Source of the DNA: Paralvinella palmiformis | Taxonomy: Eukaryota; Annelida; Polychaeta; Terebellida; Alvinellidae | Direction of reading: 5' to 3' | Assembly (NCBI GenBank): GCA_025642065.1 | Contig: JAODUP010000325.1 | Coordinates: 410,001-474,000 of the forward strand | Length of the DNA: 64,000 nucleotides | Part shown: piece by piece, positions 23,782 through 35,929 of the stretch | Position numbering within the stretch: the stretch's first letter is position 1 | How the letters are laid out: each line of letters starts with the position of its first letter | Position numbers and translations under genes: made by a program | Notes under the pieces: generated by a model | The model's database searches: none | Told to the model about the DNA's origin: nothing | What the model saw: the letters and a program-made list of their open reading frames with translations, nothing else

Positions 23782-24165
23782 AAAATGCCATCTTTGGATC
23801 TATACGTACTGTATGCACAAAAGTGCAGTCGCGTTCAATGTGAATACTATACTAGCTGTTTCACCCCTCGAAGGTTGATAGGTATGCAAACACGCTCCTG
23901 CATCTTGTTGTTGTCACAATCACCAAATACATCGCCAAAAATGAAGAGAAAAATAGAAAATAAATACGATCCAAGTTACATCAACAATTAACCTGGATCA
24001 TTTATCAGCTGAAGCATTTATATAAAGGCCTTAATTCCTATCAAGTTGATGAGGACATCATAAAGAGAACTCTACGTAATCAATTCAATTCGTTTATTTC
24101 AACATTCATAATACAGAATTTTAATGAGAGCAAACACATTAGAAAAACCTCCAGATCTGACACTT

Positions 24166-24475
24166 GACGATAATAATAATGGACGATAATAATAATAGAC
24201 CATAATAATAATGGACCGTAATAATAATAATAATAATGGGCGAAGTGGTAATTATTTTAAGTGTCTGGCTACCCGAAATGAGGGAAATGCACATATGCAT
24301 GGTCTCTAATTTACAGCTTCATCACGGGGACTAATTCTAAATAAATTTAGAATTTAGAATAGATGCCATATTCGGTGGAGAAAACCTTACCAGTTCCCGC
24401 GTTGGATGAAAAGCTCCTCTTATACTATAGAGCCACGGTCGGACCTCCCCCGCACAGCATGACCATGATAATTAA
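24166..24475 (-). mobile_element. SINE family D, minus copy with AAT-rich tail
   Basis: The minus strand matches 44250-44535: CAT..TGTGCGGGGGAGGTCCGAC, the CCGAATATGGCATCTATTC block, ATTAGTCCCCGTGATGAAGC and GACCATGCATATGTGCATTT. The tail is a run of ATTATTATT units with GTCC/GTCT interruptions (24168-24240). Confidence 0.8.
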
Positions 24476-25214
24476 GGGATCTCGCCCTTCCTGTTCCTTG
24501 ACAATGGCCGAGACATTGACAACCGTTTTATTCTCTTTGGTTCTGATGAAACCCTGGTGTTACTTGCAATTGCTTCAGCTGGCATAGCTGCCTCATGAAT
24601 GGCAACTACGCAATATCTTCCCTAGGAGATCTACAGTTCTATTTAATACGTGCCCTGATTGCTAATATACTCCAGTTTCTACTGGTTTTGCCTGTCTGCA
24701 GACTAGAACACAAGATACTTATTAGATCATGCTACAATTAGTCATGGCCGGATCGCTGCCCAGCACGGGATTCAGTTGTACCCAGACCCAACAATTATAT
24801 AATTATTTCCTTCGATCAGACAGTCATCCAATACATCAACAGCTATAGTGTACATTTCGGGACCAGAGACACAAATACCCAAGGTTACTTATACCACCTG
24901 ACTCACAGACCCCGCAGAAAGATACAAGACCTAACCCTGACCAATCACTACAAAGACAGTTATGACAGAGATCGACTCACTTCCATTCCGACTATAGTAG
25001 ATGTCCCAAAAAGAATATGCAACTCGAGGCTAGATGTTCTGAAGAAGGAAGCAGCTTCACTTCTAGAATATTTAGATCAAACCTAGACGCAACCCGGCCC
25101 CAGCAGATATCACAGCACTATCAGAACTTTGAAACAAATATCAAACCACCATGAATTAATGACTGTTCCAAATGCAAAAAAAAACTTTATTGTATTGAGC
25201 TTCAAGATAATTAA
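24476..25214. other. Stretch before the LINE fossil
   Basis: No continuous reading frame. Parts of 24770-25200 may be upstream LINE sequence, but no motif is readable. Confidence 0.3.
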
Positions 25215-25925
25215 ATTGTGATTATCATCTATAATATAATTAGAGACAACCTAATCAACCATATGATGAATGATGATCTATTCTGTGATGCCCAACATGG
25301 CTTTGTTCCGGGACGCTCATGTATGCCTCAGCTACTCATCACACTTGAGCGGTGGACTAAGTTACCGGATAGTGGAGACCCTGTGGGTGTGTCATATGGC
25401 ATAAAAGGCAGCCTCCTCGCCTAGATTGAGAACATCCTCTCAGGCAGACAGCAACATGTTGTGGTGAATGGCAAGTTATATACTTGGGCAGGAATCCTTA
25501 GTGGCATACCAGAAGGCAGCGTACTTGGGCCAATTATGTTCGTCATTTTTATTAATGATTTACCTGATGATGTCATATGTACTACAACGATATTTGCAGA
25601 TGACACCAAGCTCTTCCGGGGGTATAAGTTCCCAGGAGGACTGTCTACAACTCCAGGATGACCTAAATCGGTTAGTGGACTGGTCCCAGAAATGGCAGAA
25701 GGGATTAAATAAGGCCAAATGCACTGTTCTCCATCTAGGCTCAACAAACGCATGTTATGAGTACAGTATGAGAAATACATCACTGGAAGCAATAACAGAG
25801 GAGAAGGACTTAGGTGTACCCATTAACCGGGATCTGAAATTTCATATGCATGTGTCCAAAGCGGTGAACAAAGCATCAAGAATGCTTGGACTTATATCTA
25901 GTAGTATAGTGCTGCGAATTTGTCA
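25215..25925 (+). pseudogene. LINE reverse-transcriptase fossil, internal segment lost
   Basis: Encodes DNLINHMMNDDLFCDAQHGF and VPGRSCMPQLL, then after a TAG (25422) IENILSGRQQHVVVNGKLY, SGIPEGSVLGPIMFVIFIND and the catalytic FADDTKLFR. After a frameshift near 25620 come QDDLNRLVDWSQKWQKGLNK and EEKDLGVPINRDLKFHMHVS. The segment carrying the first catalytic Asp (DF.KAFD in relatives) is missing between GDPV and GIKGSLL, so a deletion as well as stops disabled it. Confidence 0.9.
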
Positions 25926-26244
25926 TTCTTAAATAACTACATACTGAGTATTGTGTAATGTGTGTCTGATAATTGTGATTTGCCTGTTAAATAATAACGT
26001 ATAGTAAGTACAATTGCTTGACAATTCCCCCAAGAGGCAAAACTTTCTGGAGCTTGTTCTCAAACAATATGGCCCCAATACTGGCCACAGGAAACTTAAG
26101 CGTTTGTGCAAGATGTGATGTTTGTAGATTGCCATCAAGTATATTATTAATAAATCACAGATATAATCTTGACCATCTGGTTTATTCTCTAAACTGTTTC
26201 CGGTCCGTTATAATTCTAAATACCAACATTAAGTCCTCGATATA

Positions 26245-27305
26245 ATTAATTGTGGACTGTTATGGATTGACAACATTACATAAGACACACTTGGTTGAAA
26301 AACATTCTTGTATGAAAACATTTGGTGAGCTTTATGAACACGTGGTCACTTGCCTTGATGCTATGGTTAATCCATATTTTTGTCCAGAAGTTAATGAACG
26401 TCATTGGAATTGGGATAGTGACACCAATACTACGGCTCATGGTTTGAAAAGTAGTCTGAAGGGTTTTGGAGTTATTGTTGGCTTCACAGTATTGAAGAAT
26501 AGTTTGGATTATTTGAAAGGTTTGTCAGCTAAACTACAAAGAAAATTTATTGACGTCTTTGAGGCATACACAATGATTGACAATATCAAATCAGAGATTC
26601 AATCTTGAGATGACATTGGTATAAAATTCCAGAGATGGTACGACAGAGCAATTTAAGCAACTGGCTTCATATATAGATACTGAAGCGGAAATGCCAAGGG
26701 TTCCAAGGATTCAATGTAATAGGTCGAATGTACCTCCTGATAAACCTCTTCTTTATTATAACAAATAAATTAGCATTCCTGTTATTGATATCTTACTGTA
26801 ACAGTTACAGAACCGTTTATCTGCAGACAACTGCTAGCCAGTGAGTGCTTTGCTGAGTCTAATACCATCTTTAATTGTCAAACTAGATATGCTTCTCCCA
26901 GAGGGATTTGAATCATGGCATGACGACTTGCTAACTCCGAAGTCATTAGATAATGAGGTATCCAGATGGTGCAATATGTGGTCCAGGCAGTATGACAGGG
27001 ACGATTTACCCGATTCTTTGATGAAATCCTTAGTATCTGCAGATCCAGATATTTTTCCGAACTTTACTGATATTAGGATGTACTCTGCCTGCCACATCTG
27101 CGGAAGCAGAGCGTAGTTTCTCTATGTTGGTGCTATTCAAAAGCCATTTGAGGAGCTGAATGGCTGACACAAGGTTTTCTGTCTTAACACTAATTAAAAT
27201 ACATCACAGTAAACACATTGATTCCAAAACAAATTGCAGATAGGTTCATTAATGAACACACTAGACGTTTGTTCAAGTTCAGCCTTTTAGACTAACTTTA
27301 TGTAG
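26245..27305 (+). pseudogene. hAT transposase fossil, C-terminal half
   Basis: 26252-26605 reads as one frame: CLDAMVNPYFCPEVNERHWN then HGLKSSLKGFGVIVGFTVLK and LDYLKGLSAKLQRKFIDVFE, the region before the dimerisation domain in hAT proteins of the THAP/ZMYM-like type. It then breaks up, with AEMPRVPRIQCNRSNVPPDK in another frame, LLPEGFESWHDDLLTPKSLD at 26895-26955 and finally, after a shift, PATSAEAERSFSMLVLFKSH at about 27085-27150. SAEAERSFS is the hallmark of the hAT dimerisation domain. Several stops and shifts make it dead. Confidence 0.85.
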
Positions 27306-27699
27306 ATTTACGAGCTAACAAATATTTTAAACATCATTGTTTCTTTTTCATAAGTATATGCACGTTGAAAAAATTAATGGTTAGTCTGCTTATTAAATAT
27401 TTTGTGACATAATGCACAAAATGTCACTTTATGACTGGGGACACTTTCATGTATCTAGTAGCAAATTGAGTAACCCCCAATAATCCTAATAACATGTATG
27501 TACATTTAAGCATTATCGGATTTCCATTTTCTTCCACAGAGAAAGGGGGAGACTCCCTCTTTTCCCATCCCTCCTTGGTACTTAATTGTGTCTCGCATAA
27601 TTGCTTAATCGCCCTTGTATAGACCCCCACCACAATATCCTGGATCCGCCCCTGTCAGCTCATGGTCACACTTGAACTGTGAACTGATCGAGTCGCTCG

Positions 27700-27923
27700 A
27701 TAATTAGGGTGAAGCACTGTCTTGATTTCAAGAAGGCCTTTGATAGTGTTCTCACACTCTCCAGAAGTTGGATTAAAGCGTACGACATCGATGAACACCT
27801 CATAGAATGGATACAACATTTTCTGTTAGCTAGGATGCAAAGCAGAGGGCCAATCAATGTAAATGGAAATCTATCCCAATGGATAACTAACTATATGTTC
27901 AGCGGGATTCCACAAGGAAGCGT

Positions 27924-27969
<46 letters not shown>

Positions 27970-28300
27970 GGACCTATCCGCTTTGTAATTTTTATAAATG
28001 ACCTCGCAGATAAGGTACTATAAGCACAGCGAAGATATATTTTGATGACACAATTAAATTTCTTCAACAAAATACCCAAGAAGAACATCACCAGATGCAA
28101 GCAGACCTAATTAAACCGTTTGTCTTACATTTAGCCAATAATCTCCAACTGGACTATCAGGTGAATGGCATAACTTTAATGAGCGACACAACAGAGACAT
28201 ATCTGAGCATTACAATTGACAACAAACTGAAATGTCATGATCACATAGCAAAAAAACAGTAAACACAGAGAATGAAGATAACGGGGATTTACGAATAAAG
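27700..28300 (+). pseudogene. LINE reverse-transcriptase fossil split by an (AT)n run
   Basis: Encodes LDFKKAFDSVLTLSRSWIKA (with the first catalytic Asp), HLIEWIQHFLLARMQSRGPI and VNGNLSQWITNYMFSGIPQG then SVL. The AT run interrupts here and the reading resumes with GPIRFVIFINDLADKVL. Later come DDTIKFLQQNTQEEHHQMQA and YLSITIDNKLKCHDHIAKK. The FADD box is reduced to FDD. Confidence 0.88.
27925..27965. repeat. (TA)n microsatellite inside the LINE reverse transcriptase
   Basis: About 20 TA units placed between the codons for GSVL and GP of the SGIPQGSVLGP motif. Confidence 0.95.
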
Positions 28301-29039
28301 TTACACTTGGTGGTCTGTGTCCAACTTGTTTAGCTAAAATGTTGTTAATCCCAGATTCGGTGGAGGTACTTGTATATTTAAGATATTTTCATATTTAATT
28401 TAGTTTTAATATACAGTGTATAAATTTAAACAAATTAAATAATTTCTCCTATCCCACTATATGTAGTATATCGTTGCATGCGATCGTGTGTGTGTGTGTG
28501 TGTGTGTGTGTGGTACGTTATTACACTAGTACGTATTAAGCCAACCAATGAGAACTATGCGCGTGTGATCGTCCTGTTTTCTTTATTATTGATTAATATT
28601 CTGGCTATTTACCGGCGTGATTGTAATTTATTAAGTAATAACACACGTTGTAAATACTTATACGGTATTGGAAGACCAGGTATGTTTTATTAACGTAAAT
28701 TAATACAAGTAAATACAACACCGTACTGGACGCCAGTGTCGGCAATATCCTCATCGTGTCGTATCGTCGTATTCGTGTCCACTTAATCAGTTTACGTGTT
28801 TTAACTCTAACTTTAAGGAATTTCCGTAAGATTATATGGCAATTAACAATGTCGTTTTGTAATATATATGTATATACACAACGCATGAGGTATATTACTT
28901 AATTGAAGCATATGCCTGTATCTCTGATAAACCATTGAAATATGACGGTCATACTCATAGCAGACCAGTGAGATCTTGAGGCTAGATACCGGATATACGG
29001 AATATGGAGGCATTGCCTGATTGTTTATTCTCATCTTGA
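28300..29039. other. Intergenic stretch with a (GT)n run and CpG-rich segments
   Basis: A (GT)n run lies at 28486-28512, a CCAAT motif (CCAACCAATGAG) near 28538-28549, and a CpG-rich stretch at about 28715-28800. It is 1.8 kb before UGGT exon 1 and could hold its promoter and first non-coding exon; nothing in the sequence proves this. Confidence 0.25.
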
Positions 29040-29044
29040 CTGGT

Positions 29045-29440
29045 ACACTTTATTTAAATCAAAACGATCATGACAAATTGTATTGTTCCGCATGCCAAAA
29101 CTTGTCCAACCTAAACTTAAAACTATTTAGTGATGGGGTTTGTATTACTTCAGCTGGGAGTGAGTTCCAGTCCTTTACAACTCTCTGGCTAAAGATTGAC
29201 TGCTTAATTCCAAGTATAGCATGTTTTTTTACCAGCTTCTCGGTGCGTCCTCAGTGGCTGATCCAGAACTTATAATTAGCTCGAAGAATATCTACTCTGT
29301 CAATGAACCAGTTGCCAGTTAGGTAGTTTTCCCAACTGGTCGCTTGGTGCAGCACTGTTTTTGCAATATCCGGTGAGGTTGGCCAATGAGAGACTTTGAA
29401 AACAACATACAAATCCTATGATTTAGATCTAGTACACAAT
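29045..29440 (-). pseudogene. LINE polyprotein C-terminal fragment (minus strand)
   Basis: The minus strand encodes LRANYKFWISH, then after one stop GRTEKLVKKHAILGIKQSIF, SQRVVKDWNSLPAEVIQTPS, LNSFKFRLDKFWHAEQYN and a natural-looking stop. RVV.DWNSLP..V...PS.NSFK.RLD is the conserved end of many LINE reverse-transcriptase proteins. The upstream part (29300-29440) recurs on the plus strand at 57776-57905. Confidence 0.85.
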
Positions 29441-29457
29441 ATATAGACAGATATCTA

Positions 29458-30338
29458 CTGTATATACATGTGTATAAGACGCACCCGCTTTTTGGACCAA
29501 TAAACCCCCTGGAGTCGAACCAGCATATAAGACGCACTAAAATCAGCAATATTTATTAAAAACCAAAAAAAATCATCATTCTCTTCACTAAACATGTGTT
29601 GTATCTGCGTGTGTCATCATACATGTCAGTGTCAGATTTGTCATAATGTTCAGCACACAGTATATCATCTTCTGTGCCATTTAAATCATTGCTGGTAGAG
29701 CAGTTATTGAACAATTTGGTAATGATGGCGGGGTCGATTTAATCCTAGGCCGTTTTCACCCAGTATATGGTGATGGGTAACATAGGTCGTTTCAGGTTGT
29801 CTGTTGCTGTGCGTTCGTTTCCGTAATGCTGTTTTAAGTAACTTATTAGTAGTTACCATGTGCCAGTTTTGGAAGTAATTAACACATTGTTTGCTGTAAT
29901 CGTTTTCCTTTGATGTGGATTCCATGGTAATTTTTGCATGGCCTCATTTACCATTGCGTTCATTTACACACGCTCACACATTTCGATAGTAATGACACGT
30001 CTTAGATAGACCAATTATATACATATAGATCTAATAGTTTATGGAGGCGGTCATATTGATCATAGGGCGGCCGTTTTCGTATTGCAGCCAATTTGGACCT
30101 ATACCTTTGTGGGTCATGTCACTAATTAGAACATTGGATTAAATAATCATGGCGGTTATCATAATTAAGCTTAGCTTCGAAAGACAACAGGGAAAAGACA
30201 CCTAATTAATTTGTTTATTGTTCATATATTCATTATTAATGTTGAAAAACAATATTATTTTATTTCCCCCTAAATTATGTCAAATATTACCTTCCCTTTT
30301 AGTGTGACCCGCGTATAAGACACACTCACTTTTGGTGA
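29458..30338 (-). mobile_element. DNA transposon remnant, one TIR lost (pair of 34763-35721)
   Basis: Starts after a TA with CTGTATATACATGTGTATAA, the same TIR type as 34763-35721 but in reverse orientation, and aligns along most of its length. The other end stops at ACACTCACTTTTGG with about 30 bp of TIR missing. The minus strand holds the same broken protein (YSKQCVNYFQNWHMVTTNKL, then KTALRKRTHS). It ends about 200 bp before UGGT exon 1. Confidence 0.8.
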
Positions 30339-30541
30339 TGATTTCTGCAATAGTTGGTTTGAAGGATGTCAGAAATGATAATAACATTTTAATATGTTGG
30401 ACATCTGGTGTTCCTTTATTTATGCAACTCTGGAGAGCTGTGAAATTGGGTTTCTACTTCTGTTACCACATTATGTGTCCAAATCTTGTTTGTGTGTGTG
30501 TGTTCATTTATGTATAATTTACTAAACATGTGATTTTTCAG

Positions 30542-30687
30542 GAATTTAATTCCAGTATGAAGCACCCATTGACAAGTTTAATGGTAGCCATACTGCTATG
30601 TTCATCACAATCAGAAGCCAAATCTAAGTATGTTACTGTAGAGCTGGAAGCCAAGTGGCATCACACACCAATATTACTAGAAGTTAG
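30542..30687 (+). CDS. UGGT1: UGGT exon 1 (first coding exon)
   Basis: ATG at 30557, A at -3. Encodes [20 protein letters not shown] and then [18 protein letters not shown], the KW..TP.LLE start of the mature protein. TTTTTCAG ends at 30541, so a non-coding exon upstream is likely. The frame is open back to TAA at 30515 with no other ATG. Two donors overlap; GTTAG|GTAGGT keeps the frame. Confidence 0.88.
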
Positions 30688-33600
30688 GTAGGTACTTCTA
30701 TAGTCAGAAACACGTACACACACCTTTTTTACTTTGCTGTATGTGCTAATGTCTTAATTTATTTTACTAAACTGTCTGAATGTATAGTCTCTCATATACA
30801 CACACATATTGAATATTGATTAGTTCAATATTAATTTCTTTACTGGGCTTTATGTAAGCGTTATTATTAAAGTGTTTCTTAGATAAAACAAATTATTCAG
30901 CTTTGCATACTCAGGATGCAATTATACCTATCAGTCAACACCTACGTATAATTGATTGTGTATTAATACTTCTGGTATTCTTCTAAATCCAAAATGTATT
31001 TGGCGAATATTTATACTCATATTCTGACACCACAATAATCTTGTTTATTTCCAGTGAATTTATTGCTAAAGAAAGTAATACACATTTTTGGCGATATGTC
31101 GATGACCTTTATGATAAGGGACAGCACGCAGCAGAACCCAGTAAGTACACTTGAGTGCGTTTTATCAGTGAGAAATAAAGCGCTGGTACAGAGAATCATG
31201 AATTGAAACTCTGGACGATTCCAGAGAGCAGAAACAGTCCATCAACCCAGTACTCGTTAACCTTCTATCAATATGGAAGTGTGATTGGATGATGATATAT
31301 AAATGATTATGGGTCAAATAATACTCGAATACAAATTATTTCATTCCCTGGCAGTTGTTGGCCATGCAGGATAATACATGGGTTCCCACGGATCCTGGAA
31401 AAGCAAGAAATTAATTTTTCCAAGTTCTGAAAATGTCCTTGAATTTGAGAAAATCAGGAAATGTCCAGAAAAAAGATTGCCTGTGAGAATATACTGCCTG
31501 TGAAAAAATCCAGTCTAGAACAAAAAAGATATTTGTTTGGCCTGATTTTTACTTAACGTGTATTTGTTTAGTGTAGTTTTAGGTATCATTGTTACAATGA
31601 TGGGAATCAGATTTGTAGATTTAACTTATCAGTTATAATAAATTAGATAATAGCATATCGTTCCTATAATGTTTGTGAAAAAATATGAAATTAAAAATCT
31701 GTGTCTTGCCTAGAAAATAGGATATTTCTGAAACCATATGTAAAATCTCAACAAAGTATTTCTTCATTATCTGGAATTTTCCTTAAATTTGGGTAAACAT
31801 TTTTTAGTTATTTAATGTATAAAGTATGATCTACTCGGATGAAACAGTATATTACCTTTTGGTGTAAATAAAAATGTGTAACTTTTTCAAATCCTTATAA
31901 TTTTTAGACTATCGGTAAAATAATCATTGGTGGAGGGGGCTATTTTGTTATAACTCAAGTTGGAGTATCTGTCTTTGGACACCAATTTTGCTAAGCAGCA
32001 GTCCACTCTGCAGTTAGTAAATATACATCAGAAATAAATTGCAAAACATAAGGAAATACATTCATGCATAAAAAATGGTTTAACATATATATCACTGCAG
32101 AAACCAAGGTAGTGCAAAAGTCAATATATCAGTTCTAGAACATATTGGGGTACTCATTAAAAACCTTTATAGTAAAAAGATTGAAAGTTGAAGCACATAA
32201 TATATATATGAGTCACCATCATGTAAAGAGTCCTGCATTTAGATGATGATGATTGATGTTTTACGGCCACTTTTGTGCACAAGGAGTCCTGCATTTAGAA
32301 TACACACACAACACAATAATATTTGTGACCTTTTTCAAACATTTACTATATTTCAGTGCATGATGAGGAGAGTTATAATTTAGCTATGAAGTTATCCAAG
32401 CAAGTGCTTACTCCTGTCCAGTGTAAACTACTCAGATTAGCACTGTCTGTCCGAGCGCATTCACCAACAGTTGAAATGCATCATCAGGTAATTGGAATAT
32501 ACAACAGGGATGGCTGATTTCCAATGATCAGTTGCAAGCAGTAAGCCTCTGCTTTGTGAAATAGTATTTCCAGGATGTAAATTAAGGCCTGACTTCATTA
32601 GCTGTATTATAATCAAGCTCTTTTGTTTATTTTGTGTAGAATATATCTTTTTGGGCGGGGTTGGAAAAAATCAGTTTCTGTTCCCAATAAGTGTCTCAAT
32701 GAAAATAACTTTCATATAATGCAGGTGATAGTGTGCTATACTGCAAAGCTCCCATATGGAGTTTAAAACTTAATGATCATATATGTTAAGCATGGTGGAT
32801 GAGAAAGTGGAAGGTTCTTGGTTTGAATTTACCAATCAGCTGCTGGCCTTTCACTTGATCACAAATGTAGAATAAAGTTTGTATAGGCTTTAGCAAGAAT
32901 AGAACATGGTATGCAAATGATATTAATAAAATCAGTCGATCCAGAATGTAAAACAAACTACCAGACTTGCGGTCAATTCCATTTGGATTTGCGCATCAAT
33001 TCGGACTTGAATTGAGCCCATGCTTGCCATGGGTTTTCCGGAATAGTCCAAGCTGTTTAGGACATCCTGTGGAACCTTGAGTACAGAGCAAAGCATCTTC
33101 TTCAGCTGACTTCTGGTCTAGTTTGCAGCATCTAGCTTTGTGCATCCATTAAACAGATCAGTAGCTGAAGTCAACTGGCACACATGAGAAACCAGATTCC
33201 CGACTTTTGTGATAACATAATTGATTTGACCATCTTGCTAGAGACCATCCTTCACCACAAGTTGGAGCATGTGAGCAAAACACAGACTTTGATGTACCTA
33301 CTTGGAATACCTACTCTGAGTAGTTTATATTCCAAGTATGATTGTCATGGAAGAAATATTTCTGAATTAAAAAATTAAATGATAAATTAATTTGTGGATT
33401 TTTGTAGCAAACTTCAATTATAATTTCACATTTATCAATTCCAATTTTTTTAAATAATCAGTTCCGGAAAAGGAATTGGAATTGCCCATCAATTCCAATT
33501 CCGGAATTGAATTGATTATTATTATATCTGCAAACTATTATTAAAAGTGACACACAATTTTGTGAATAAACACACCATAGCTGTGAACAACACTGATACA

Positions 33601-35847
33601 ATATGTTTGTGGTATGAACAATAATAAGCATCATTTAAACAATGGCCAAATTACAAGTTCACATAGATGATCCATTATAAATATGTTATATAACTGGAAT
33701 TGGCAGTGTTCAAGCTACTAATATAATTTATCTGTATATTCTGTTCTTAGATAGCAATGGAGAAGAGGCCACCACCAGGCTGTGAGGTGTTTGTTGAAGT
33801 GAACAACATGATTACTTGTGAAGAAGCTGCATTTACAGCATACCTTAACCTGGCTGAAAATCAGTAAGTGTCTTTATAATGGAGATGATCCTCGGGGGAA
33901 ACATTTAAAGGCAGATTGTTGTCATTTCTTGTATACTTCCAATCAACAGGCTCATTGTTATTAAGTATTAACTAAGCTGATTTAGGTTAAATGTATGACC
34001 TGACTAGTAACTGAATCACTTTATTGTGGTTCATGTATCTGTTACTGTTTCAAATGACAAATACATTGTAAAATTGTTGATGTTGGCGATGATACATATC
34101 TAAATATTGTACAGCATCAGAAGTAATCAAGTTTAAATGTTAATCTAAGGCACATAACAAACAAACAATTTAATATTGATCTCGCAGATTTACGTCTCTG
34201 AATAACAAATTTATTACTATGTTAAAAGCATAAAATATTCAAATGAGGAAAGTTGAATTAACAAAATAGTTTTTACCTATCTCTTAACTAAAATCATACA
34301 TTTGGCTTCAAGTGGTAATTAATAGCTTGTGTCTAAATGATAAACATATTTTTTCCTTCAATAAGCTGAGATGTGTAAAATAAATAAATTGTTGCTTTTG
34401 AATCAATAATATAGGCTTGTCTTTAATAATTGATTACAGAACAAAGCCAACATTGGTGAGAAATGAACATATCTATCCAGTGTCAGGTGATCAGCGTGTT
34501 ATTGTTATATTTTATGGGGAGATGGGTACATCTTTGTTTCTTCACTGGCATAAGTTACTGCGGCAGTTAGCTCAGGATGGCAAGATCACCTATGTTTTAC
34601 GACATTTTGTGCAAGTAAGTGATATTGGACTGCATTGTGATGGCCACTATATGTGTACTGTGTTATATTACTGACTTAATCCACATTTAATGGCACATAG
34701 TTCTGGTTATTTATCTTCTGTAAGTAATACAGTTTTTGTTTTAAGTAATTTAATCTGAAGTACTGTATATACTCGAGTTTAGGCCGCACTTTTGATAACA
34801 AAATCCCCCAAAAGCGAGCGTATCTTATACACAGGTCAGACTAAAAGGGAAGGTAATATTAGGCATAATTTAGGGGGGAAATACAATAATATTGTTTTTC
34901 AACATTAATTATTAAAATATATGAATATTAAACAAATTAATTAGGTGTGTTTTCGCTTTTGTCTTACATAGCCAAACTTAATTGTAATAACTGCCATGAT
35001 TATTTAATCCAATGCTCTAAGTGGTGATGTGACCAATTAAAGGTGTAGGTCCAGATTTGCTGCGATACAAAAGCCTCCATAAGCTATTAGAGGCAGATGT
35101 TATTTTTGGAATGTATATAATTAGTCTACCTAAGATGTGTCATTACTATCAAAATGTGTGAGCATGTGTAATTGAATACAGCGGTAAATGAGGCCATGCA
35201 AAGAATGACCATATAAAAGCCACATCAAAGGAAAACAATTACAGCAAACACTGTGTTAATTACTTCCAAAGCTGGCACATGGGAACTACTAACAAACTAC
35301 TTCAAACAGCATTACGAAAATTAACACACAGCAGCAGGTAACCTGAAGCGGCCATTGTTACCTATCATCACATATTGGGTGAAAATGGCCTGGGATTAAA
35401 TCGACCCCGACATCATTACCAAATCGTTCAAGAAGTGCTCTATCGGCATTGATTTAGATTGCACGGAAGATGATATATTGTGGGCTGAACAGCATAACAA
35501 ATCTGACTGCTCCGAAGAAGAAGGCGACGAGATGTATGATGACGCTTGAACAGATACAACAGATGTTCAATGAAGATATTGATGATGATGATTTTTGTTT
35601 GGGAATAAATATTGCTGATTTTAGTGCGTCTTATACACGGGTTTGACTCCAGGGGGGTTTATTTGTCCTAAAACCTGGTGCCTCTTGTACACGAGTGCGG
35701 CCTATACACGAGTATATACGGTAATGTTTGTGTATATTCATTAAAATGGAATGTCTTATGACATGTTTTAGATATAAAATTTCGTTTTTCAAATGACATG
35801 TTTTAGATGTAAAAGTTTGCTTTCCAAAAAATTTATATCTAAAAATA

Positions 35848-35929
<82 letters not shown>

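Noticed and set aside
26834..27097. Minus-strand frame opposite the hAT fossil
   Set aside because: Shadow of the plus-strand transposase remnant, whose motifs are clear.
18690..30500. TP53 exons on the plus strand head to head with WRAP53
   Set aside because: No p53 DNA-binding-domain motif could be read; the recognisable content is transposable elements and tandem repeats.
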